This document shows positions 44,705-53,004 of a DNA stretch of 64,000 bases, piece by piece. Within the stretch, counting starts at the first letter, position 1; every line of letters begins with the position of its first letter. The translations under genes were made by a program, and so were the position numbers. Source of the stretch: Cinnamomum chago (taxonomy: Eukaryota; Streptophyta; Magnoliopsida; Laurales; Lauraceae); assembly GCA_038049695.1 (NCBI GenBank), contig CP142456.1, positions 17,884,501-17,948,500 of the forward strand. Reading direction: 5' to 3'. The notes below the pieces were generated by a model. It searched no databases. It was not told where the DNA came from and was given only the letters and a program-made list of their open reading frames with translations.

Positions 44705-45135
44705 GCAGTTCAAGGGGAGGATTTCAAAGACATAGAAGGAGAGGATGACGACGACGAAGATGGGGAGGATGACGAAGAGGATGAAGAGGATGAGGATGAC
44801 GATGATGAGGATGAGGAGGAAGGCAAGAGCAGGAAGAAGGTAACATATATTCTATTCGCGGTTTAGCGTGGTTTTTTTTTTCTATTGAAATATGCAGACA
44901 CTGGCTTTATTTTTCACATATGTCAAATGTATCAATAGGTGGCTCCTAGACAGAAGGTATGAAATCTGCTGTTTTTTGCATTCTTTACTACCATGTCTTG
45001 TGTAATCTGTAGTGTAGAGTTAAATCAGATTTGCAATTTACATCTGTGGTGTTGTGCTTGAAAATGCAGAAAAGCGGAGCCCAAGCTGGGGAAGGCCAGC
45101 AGGGTGAACGACCCCCAGAGTATAAGCAGCAGTAG
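44705..45135 (+). pseudogene. NAP1: C-terminal exons of a NAP1 (nucleosome assembly protein 1) gene
   Basis: Three exons with clean GT/AG borders. 44705-44839 (45 codons) starts AVQGEDFKDIEGEDDDDEDG and ends EEEGKSRKK, the acidic tail that binds H2A-H2B. 44939-44956 is an 18-nt micro-exon (VAPRQK). 45070-45135 encodes KSGAQAGEGQQGERPPEYKQQ and then TAG. Plant NAP1 proteins end ...GERPPECKQQ, a CaaX farnesylation box; here the Cys codon is TAT, so prenylation is lost. No upstream NAP1 exon was found within the window. RBR fragments follow 0.8 kb on, so this is read as genomic DNA captured by the CACTA-like element. The alternative is a truncated resident gene. Confidence 0.8.
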
Positions 45136-45916
45136 TGGTTTCTGTTTGCAGCGAGGTCAGTATATGGGGTAGCTTGAAGGGGGTGGTATGCTTTGAAGGG
45201 TTGCTGTCAAAACCCATTTTGTAGAGGGAGGGAGGGAGAGAGATAATGAGTTGGTGATTCTTTTCTCTTTTAATATTTTGTCATTTGTTTTTGGTTTGTG
45301 GTTTAGGTAGGCAGTAAGGTTAGCTTAGCTCATTAGTTTGGATAGAGTTTTTGAATCCTCTCTTGTTCTTGATCTATATGATTCTCTGTGGTTCGTCTCA
45401 TCTGAATGTTTGCCAAGCCAATTCAAGCGTTAACGAATGCATGTGCCATTGGTAATTAGTAGTGTTGGGTTAAAATACCATGTGGATACCCTTGTCATAA
45501 ATAAATAAATAAAACTCCATGAGAAAGGTGCTGCCAACATACTCATGGTCGAGTAGTTTGAATGGAAACCATGATCCTAATATGGGAATGAATGTTCCGA
45601 AGTTGCCTATGTTGGAAGTGCCACCAGGATCCTGTCTCTTGTTGGATGTAAATGCACATTTGGTGGAACATGCTATGCCTGTTTCCTTTGGCACTACATC
45701 AATGATGTTGAGAGCGGATAACCCATTCTACACTGTTCATCCTGATGTAACTGAATACCAGCACGCCTATAATCTAGAGCTTACCTCACTAAGGAAAGAG
45801 ATTTCATAATAGCTACTTATGGTTGGTAGTTTGCAATGATTAATTTATGTTCCTAAATGCATGTAGAATTTGTTTATGTAAAGTACTTATAAATCTTTTA
45901 ACTTTTTTGGGTGCAG
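45136..45916 (+). other. NAP1 3'UTR-like sequence and an unidentified open frame
   Basis: 45136-45420 looks like 3'UTR (T-rich). The frame 45519-45809 (96 aa, 'KLPMLEVPPGSCLLLDVNAH', '...PFYTVHPDVTEYQHAYNLEL') has normal amino-acid composition and could be another captured exon, but I do not recognise it. It does not match the RBR region just before the exon at 45917. Confidence 0.4.
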
Positions 45917-46325
45917 ATGGTTTAATCTATTTTGAAGACCTGTTAGAGGGGGAATTGTTGTTATCGAGTTTACGGGCTCTTGAGAAGGACTATGATAATG
46001 CAATCAAGGATGACATAGATGAACGAGTATTTGTTGACTAGGAAGACAATTTTCAATTTTTACTGGAAGTTTATCTGGAGGTGCAGTGAACATCTGTGGC
46101 TCCAAGGTCTGTACCAAAGATTCCATTTGTTTGCTTTGTGGCCTTGAGAACTCGGAAAATGAATTGTTTTGGTTTCTCGTGTTTGTTTGTGCAGCGGAAG
46201 TTTGATTCAATGGCCTCTCCAGTAAAGACAATAACAAGCCCACTTTCTCCTCCACGCTATCCTACCATGTCACACTTAAATGGGAGTTTAGTTCGTACTA
46301 ACTTGAAGGTAGCTCCTACTTAAAG
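45917..46325 (+). pseudogene. RBR: Two exons of a retinoblastoma-related (RBR) gene, broken
   Basis: Exon A (45917-46106, acceptor TTGGGTGCAG) encodes DGLIYFEDLLEGE...LEKDYDNAIKDD...DERVFVD, then an in-frame TAG where a Glu is expected. After a frameshift it encodes GSLSGGAVNICGSK, ending at a GT donor. Exon B (46195 to about 46325, acceptor GTTTGTGCAG) encodes RKFDSMASPVKTITSPLSPP...VRTNLKVAPT, followed by a stop. This is the linker between the N-terminal domain and pocket A of plant RBR, a repressor of E2F-driven cell-cycle genes. The intron is kept, so capture was at DNA level. Stop and frameshift exclude a functional product. Family assignment is by motif recall. Confidence 0.75.
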
Positions 46326-46373
46326 GTATATGTTCTTGGGTACTTTTCCTATATGATGTTGGTAATTTTACCT

Positions 46374-47395
46374 GAAAAATTGGAAACCTGCACAAGCACC
46401 TGGCTCGAGGGTAGAGTGACTTGTAGGAACCGACGGTTCGCAAATTGGACTCCCGATTAGTGATTTAGAAGCGAAAATATCGGATTTTCCAACACTTAGG
46501 CTCGAAAACGGCATGCTGGGGGTCCGGAACCGGAACCGGGCCCCGAAAAAATTGAAAACTGGTACGAGCACTTGGCTCATGGGTAGAGTGACTTGTAGGA
46601 ACTAACAGTTCGCAAATAGGACTCCCGGTTAGTGATTTAGAAGTGAAAACATAGAGTTTTCCAACACTTAGGCTTGAAAACGGCCCGCCGGGGGTCCGGA
46701 ACGGTAACCGGCCCCCGGAAAAATCGAAAATTGGCACGAGCACCTGGCTCGAGGGTAGAGTGACCTGTATGAATTGACGGTTCGCAAATAGGACTCCCGG
46801 TTAGTGATTTAAAAGTGAAAATATTAGATTTTCCAACATTCCAACACTTAGGGTCCAAAACGGCCCGCCGGGGGCTTGGAAACAGAACCGATCCTCGGAA
46901 AAATTGAAAACCGGCACGAGCACCTGGCTCAAGGGTAGAGTGACTTGTAGGAACTGACGGTTCGCAAATAGAACTCTCGGTTAGTGAATTAGAAGTGAAA
47001 ACATAGGATTTTCTAACACTTAGGGTCGAAAATAGCCCGCCGGGGGTCCGGAACGGGAAATGGCCCCTGGAAAAATTGGAAATTGGCATGAGCACCTCGC
47101 TCGGAGCAAAATTAACTTGCAGGAACTGACGGCTCATAAATTGGACTTTCGGTTAACGAATTAGACCTAAAAACGTTGGATTCTTAACACTTAGTTTCGA
47201 AAATAGGCCGTTAGAGGTCAAAAACGGGAAACAATCATCGGACAGCCTAAAAACCAGCACGAGTACCTTGTTCAAGGCCAAAGTAACTTATAGGAATTAA
47301 CAGTTAGTGAATTGGACTTCCGGTTGACGAATTAAATGCAAAAACCGCCTGATTCTCAACACTTTGGCTGGAAAACAGGCCGCTGAAAATCTTAG
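46374..47395. repeat. Tandem array of six units, about 171-179 bp each
   Basis: Units start near 46374, 46545, 46716, 46895, 47067 and 47238. Each carries 'GGCACGAGCACCTGGCTCGA', 'GACTTGTAGGAACTGACGGT' and 'CCGCCGGGGGTCCGGAAC'-like blocks. The last two units are more diverged. The complement of the second block matches 'CCGTCAGTTCCTACAAGTC' in the 1-420 array, so the two arrays appear related. The Phe/Ser/Pro-rich minus-strand frames here (46368-47137) are by-products. Confidence 0.85.
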
Positions 47396-47713
47396 GAAAA
47401 TATTTTTATATATATACATGTTTATCTTTCATTTATAATTTAATTCATTGAAAAGATTTTAATGTTGTTTTTGTCATTGCAGATTGATGGCTTTGGGGTC
47501 GGTTGCAGACTTGTGGGGTGTTTTATTCTTTTTAGATTATTTGTATATGTATATTGGACATTTATATGAGACTGTGTCATTATTGATTGTAATATTTGTA
47601 TAATGAGATGAATGATTTGATGAAAAATGGTGATGGTTGTTTGTTTATTTAGTAACTTTTGTTTGCATGCATTTTTAATACTGAATATAGGTACATGAAC
47701 AGGTTTATTTTTT
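47396..47713. other. Unassigned T-rich sequence
   Basis: Possible acceptor 'TTTGTCATTGCAG' at about 47470-47482 and then T-rich DNA. No gene was identified. The minus-strand frame 47440-47763 has no motif. Confidence 0.35.
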
Positions 47714-47721
47714 GATACAAG

Positions 47722-48365
47722 TAGGGATGGCAGTGGACCGGGGAAAAACGGGTATTCGTCCAAACCCGCCCCGTTTGGACCGGGGATGGACTATACGTAT
47801 TGGACGGTGGACGTATACGGGGATACCCGTATAAACCCGTGCGGGGATGGAGGTGGGGATGGACTTAACCTTACCCCCGCCCCGTACCCGCCCCGTCCCC
47901 GTTACCCGCTAAATAAATAAATAAATATATATGTAGTGTACCTATGGTGTTATGACATTTAGTGATTTGGGTGCTGTTGTTTTTCATAGGAATGTATGTA
48001 TCAGGTGTTCGTGGCAGCAGTGATTAGTTTGATTTCGCTGTTATGTATATGATTTTTTAGGAGTAGTTCTCTATTGATGTTCGTGTACTGAAAGTGTCAT
48101 AATATTTCTCATACCCTTGATTCAGGTGTGATCTCCTGTTGCAAGGAAGCTGGGGGAAGGCTAGAAAAAAAAAAGGCTTACGCTTAGGCGGGTACGGGGG
48201 AAGCGGGGACGGGGACGGGGATTATAAATTTACCCGCGGACGGGGATGGGGATGAAAATTATACCCGTTAGCGGGGGTGGACCGGGGATGGAAGAAGATT
48301 TTTTAAGCGGGTACGGGGATGGAGACCATGCCCCCCGCCCCCGCCCCGGTCCATTGACATCCCTA
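47722..48365. mobile_element. Non-autonomous hAT-type element
   Basis: A 644-bp unit with terminal inverted repeats TAGGGATGGCAGTGGACCGG and, inward from the right, TAGGGATGTCAATGGACCGG. It is flanked by a perfect 8-bp duplication GATACAAG (47714-47721 and 48366-48373). Subterminal regions are rich in GGGGATGGGGACGGGG-like repeats. No transposase is encoded. Confidence 0.9.
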
Positions 48366-48439
48366 GATACAAGTGTACAAACAGGTTTATAGGAAAATTA
48401 TATTGAAAAAAACAAATACAACAGTTCAAAAAGAAATAA

Positions 48440-49020
48440 AATACTTTTACCGACGTTTTTGTTACGTCTACAAAAGTATTTATTTATTTATTTATTTTTA
48501 TTTTTACTTTTGCCGACGAAAAAAACGTCGGCAAAAGTATTTTGTTATTTATTTATTTTTATTTTTACTTTTGCCGACGAAACAAAACGTTGGTAAAGGT
48601 ATTTCATTTGTTTATTTTTTATTTTTATTTTTGCCGACGAAAAAAAACGTCGGCAAAAAGTGTTTTGTTATTTATTTATTTTTATTTTTACTTTTGCCGA
48701 CGAAAAAAAAAACGTCGGCAAAAGTGTTTCATTTTTTTATTTTTTGCTTTTTTGTGTTTGCTGACGAAACAAAAACATCGGCAAAAGTATTTCATTTTTT
48801 TTATTTTTTATTTTTATTTGTGCCGACAGAAAAATAACGTCAGTAAAAGTCAAATAATCGGCAGTAAAAATCATTTTTGCCGACGAAAATTAATTTCATC
48901 GGTAAATTATTTTGTCCACCATTTGTTACCACATCTGGCCGACGAAAATATTTTCGTCGGTAAAGGATTTTACCAACATTTTGTTATCTTTTAGCGACGA
49001 AAATTTTCGTCGCTGAATGT
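48440..49020. repeat. Right subterminal array of CGACG/CGTCG hairpin units
   Basis: About nine units of 'TTTTGCCGACGAAAAAAACG' plus TCGGCAAAAGT with T-rich linkers, same motif and same orientation as the array at 24590-25265. It ends in GCGACGAAAATTTTCGTCGC (48992-49011). The overlapping Tyr/Phe-rich frames (48373-48837, 48542-48994) are by-products. Confidence 0.85.
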
Positions 49021-49036
49021 GCACAATGTTCTACTG

Positions 49037-49639
49037 TTGAAGGCATGCTTTTAAATCTCGGTATCGTTCTTTGTGCCGATTGGCACTGAGACGAGTCCGT
49101 CCGGCACGGATCGATATGGTTGCGGCAGTCCTAAAAAGTATGGAGATTTTTAAATGAAATTATAGAAAAATAGAAAATAATATAAAACTAGTAAAGATAT
49201 AAAAATTGACATATTTCACAATTATTAAATCCAAATATAGTGTTGTTTGGTGTTATTAAGTACTGAGTCATTGACGGTATAACAAGTAACTGTTAGTTTT
49301 GAAGAGCCAAAAGGCCCAAAAACCATCTTTTCTTTATCTTTTAACTTAGAGAAGTCATTTTCTTAAAGTTAAATTGATTAGAAAAAAAAAGGACTAAGGG
49401 AGCACATAACTAGTATAATTTAAATGGATAAATGACATAAATAACTTTAAGCTTACAAAGTTCACTATCTCAAGTTAATTTCAATGAGGCCTCCACCTAG
49501 ATATATAAATAAAAAGGTAGCATATCAATTGAAAGTGGATTATGAATATTCAAGTGATCCTAGGCTTTAATGTTTATGCTCAAAGTTTAAAGGAAAAATA
49601 TCAGTCCATTTAAAGCTACTACCCATATTCCTGTCCGCT
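49037..49639. other. Unassigned sequence right of the CACTA end
   Basis: GC-richer start (49060-49130) then AT-rich DNA. No gene or element was recognised. Confidence 0.35.
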
Positions 49640-51512
49640 AACACGCCCTTCGCCCCTTCCCAAAGCCAAACCCCTCCCCGGTGGCCAACCACCAGTCCCC
49701 TGCTCCTAGCTTTCTGGCAAACACTTAACTCCACTCCACTCCACTCCCCCACTCTCCGACCTACCTCCAATCCACACCAAGATCAACCAAGCTCTAATAA
49801 CCAACTTGGTGGGGCGTCGACTTTAGTGTTGCAACCCTCTCCACCTTTGGTTAGCGATCAGCATCCTATCCCGGACCAAGCTCCACCGGAGCTCAAGGAC
49901 CAAGTCCAGCAACCTCTGCGTCAACTAAACCAAGGCATTTCTCTTCAGGGTAGGTTCCCCCTTACCCAATCTCCAGTCTCCATTCCAGCTTCCCGCCCCT
50001 CTTCTAGCCCTAACCCATTTCCTCTAGTTGTTGTCTCCAATGTTAATCCCAGGCCTTAGATCCCACCGACCTCTTCCAGCCCTGCTCTAACCCTCCTTTT
50101 ATACCTAACCCCTCCCCTGCTAGCTCTCCATCCATGCCACCAGCCACTACCAATACCTGGAAGCCTGACCAGTTGCCTCTCCTAAATAACCATCTGAATC
50201 TGCTTCAGCATAATCCCTCAGGCAACTCCACTCACTGTCCTTCCTCCCTCCCAACCCCCTCACCCCAAAACTTATGCCAACTGTCTATCCCACCCTGTCT
50301 TTTCTCTTCCTCCACCCATTCCCCCTCCAGTTTTGCTCAATGGTAAACTCACCATTCGGATCCCCCTTCAGATGGTAAACTCAAGCAAGCAATCATTTTC
50401 TCACTCTGCTATAGGGAAATTTGTTGGCCAGAGACCTTCTTTGGAAGCTTTGGAACGGTGGGTGATCTCATCGTGGCGATGGTCCAGGCCGTGTCTGATT
50501 TCTCTAACAGAACAGGGGAATTTCAATTTCAGATTTCATTCAAAGGAGGATAGGGATGATCTTATCGGACATAGTCTTCTCCTTATGGAAAGGAAAAAAC
50601 TCCTACTTCATCCTTGGGCTCCAGGACAGGATGAATCCTCTTGGCCATCAGAAGCTCCAGTCTGGATTAGGCTCAGAGGAATTCCCTACCACTACTGGAG
50701 TAGTGACATACTGCTGTCGATCGTGGCCTCCATTAGGAAGCCTCTTCATCTTGACAAAATCACTGCCAAGCAAAGGATGTTTTCTTTTACTAGAGTTCAG
50801 GTGTTACTAAATGTGACTAGCTCTTCTCTGAGGACTATCACAGTCGAACTGGAAGGTGAAGATTTAGTTGAAGTTGAAGTTCAGTATAAATCCATTCCTT
50901 GCTCCGAATGTCTTTCAGCAGGACATCTCTCCACTAAATGCCCCTTCAGAATGAAGCCTGGATTGCTGAAGACCCCTGCTCAAGCGGATGTCTTCATTGC
51001 TAGCCACCTCAGAGGTTTTTGGACCAGAGGCAGAAGCCAGTCTACAGGTTCCCCCTGCCACAGACGCCTTCTGCTCTACTAACTCAAGGGACTCTGGCTC
51101 AGCTTCAGTTCAAGAAGTCCAACCCATTGAGATAGGCAGCCAGACCACTCAGGTAATCCTAGACACATTATCTCCTCCTACCACTCACCCCTTTGACCCA
51201 GATACTCTGGCCTCCTCTACTGGACAACTGCCCCTCTCTTCACAGCCTCTCACCCCCTACCCTCTTCGCCATCAGCGTCTACCATCCCAACCCAAACCAG
51301 TTTGGTCACAAAGCATCCATCCAGTACATCCAGCCTTCCAACTACCTCCCTAGCTAGCCCCCCTTCCTTCAGACAGTCCGCGGTCAGCTCTCCCCACCTT
51401 GGATTGTTCCAAAGTTTTTCTCCATCCTGGAGAATTGGTCCCTTGCAGATCCTACATTATTAACCTACAACCTCAAAAAACTGTCTGCGGCTCAACCTAA
51501 AATGAAAATGAT
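49640..51512 (+). pseudogene. LINE ORF1 (DUF4283 plus zinc knuckle), cut by a gypsy element
   Basis: The Pro/Ser-rich 5' part (49640-50340) is interrupted by stops. The 50333-51082 frame (249 aa) carries the DUF4283 domain ('HSAIGKFVGQRPSLEALERW', 'RPCLISLTEQGNFNFRFHS', '...WAPGQDESSWPSEAPVWIRL') followed by 'VEVQYKSIPCSECLSAGHLS' and TKCPF, a CCHC zinc knuckle. This is ORF1 of a plant LINE, an RNA-binding protein. A frame-shifted Ser/Pro-rich tail (50988-51353) follows. At 51513 the gypsy LTR begins, so ORF2 is absent here. A related ORF1 fragment is at 10087-10797. Confidence 0.8.
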
Positions 51513-52992
51513 TGATCGACACTTAGATGTGTAACGTTTAACCACAAGACTACGGTGTCATCAAGTAGTCTAGATTATCGATCCCACGGAGAGAGGATGG
51601 AACAAGCAATGAATCCAATTTAAGTAGAATTGAACTAAAATATAGCTAATATAGAAATTGAAGTGAATAATTAAAACTACTAAAGTATGTGTGAAAAATG
51701 AAATTAAACTAATTGGAATGTGGAACAAAACTGAAATAGCAACTAAACTACTCTAATTAACAACATAAAATATGAAATTAATAAAATCTAACAAACTACA
51801 CTAAACTAGTGGATGAATGGTGGTGGCAATGGAAGATTTAACATGAAGATGTGGTGTGAAATGTATATGATTTTAAAACAAGTTGTATGAGATATAGATC
51901 TAACAATCTAAAAGTGAAAATAACAAATTAATTACCAATTCAAATTAATAATAATAAAAATAAGAGATTAGGCAATCCAAAATCCACTAAGTATGTAATT
52001 AATTCAATCAATGCATGTTCTAATTCAACTCCCAAATCTACAATCCAATGAGCAATCTCTTGTCTAATTGGATTGGATGATATAACAATGAAGATTAAAG
52101 TAAACAAAATAAAAGGCCAAGATCTTAGATCATCATTTAGCTGCCCTAACAATAAATCATCAAAATCAAGTTACAAAAGATCAAAGATAAGGGCGCTCTA
52201 GAGCATGCTATGTGAGAGAACTTAATCCAACTGCAAAGCATCAATTGAGATTATTCAAGCATCAAGTGTAGAGATAGAGTATGAGAAATGAGAGAGATTA
52301 GCACAATTAGATCTAAAATCTACTAATCAATCAAGGCACAAGTAGGGAATTTAAACTAAAACATGCATGTAATTGAACTAATCGTATTACTTAGCTTCAA
52401 AAGGAGAGCCTAATCCAAGAGCTTTAGCCATTAAAAATCAAGAAAGCTCCAAATCTTCATTAATATTCAATTATACACTCTATAGATTAGTTACAAAGAA
52501 GTTCCTAATTACAATCTAAAAGTAAAAAAAAATTTGCAAAAAGACTAACTTGCCAAAAGATCTTTTTTTTTTCTTCTCTACAAAGACATCCCAATTTATA
52601 GAAATATTGAACCCATAGCATGTTTCATACCCATCCAAGCTCTAATCAATACACTAACCAATCATTTGTGTTAGAAAATGACTTCTTTTATTGTTAAAGT
52701 CTTCTCTTTTTATTTTGAAATTCTTCAACACTTTACTAAGATTTCATGTAACTTCTTTATTGAAATCTCTTCTTAATGCCTTGGGACACTAGTCGGACTT
52801 GCGGGGTCCACCTACACAAGAGAAATTATATAAAAATGCGCTATAAATAATTAGATTTATGCATGATAATACGATAATCCGTTAATGTGGTAGAAAGATA
52901 AAATCTTCGTATAAGGCAAATGATATGCATATGAGATGTCGATAAAATTCGGACTAATAAGGGGTCAAATTTGTATTATTTAACACTCATCA
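51513..52992 (-). repeat. 3' LTR of the Athila-like element
   Basis: 1480 bp, minus-strand TGATGAGTGTTAAATA...GTGTCGATCA. A polypurine tract (minus 'GGTTTGGGGGTG', about 52993-53004) directly precedes it. Confidence 0.85.
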
Positions 52993-53004
52993 CACCCCCA
53001 AACC

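Larger units (their letters stand above)
24542..49036. mobile_element. Probable gene-capturing non-autonomous CACTA element (composite, with nested insertions)
   Basis: The left end is CACTACAACAACTTGCAG at 24542. The right end at 49036 reads inward CAGTAGAACATTGTGCA, about 8 of the first 10 bases matching with two G/C exchanges. Arrays of short CGACG...CGTCG palindromes lie just inside both ends (24590-25265 and 48440-49020), a hallmark of CACTA subterminal regions. Inside are NAP1 and RBR gene fragments with introns, a 5'-leader-like block, a tandem array, two copia elements (27837-34085 and 34720-44657) and a small hAT element. Removing the nested elements leaves about 7.7 kb. No transposase was seen. 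Weak points: the 3-bp flanks (ATA / TTG) do not match, and the two palindrome arrays are in the same orientation. The two ends could therefore belong to different copies. Confidence 0.5.

Noticed and set aside
44705..45135. Functional resident NAP1 gene
   Set aside because: No upstream exons were found in the window, the exon border is duplicated and split by a retroelement, the CaaX Cys is lost, and broken RBR exons follow directly.
45917..46040. Alpha-tubulin C-terminal exon
   Set aside because: 'LEKDY' first suggested tubulin, but the surrounding residues, the next exon (RKFDSMASPxKTITSPLSPP) and the frameshifted GSLSGGA segment fit RBR much better.
46368..47137. Overlapping minus-strand repeat proteins rich in Phe, Ser and Pro
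   Set aside because: Produced by the tandem array whose unit length is often a multiple of three; the three frames are shifted copies of one another.
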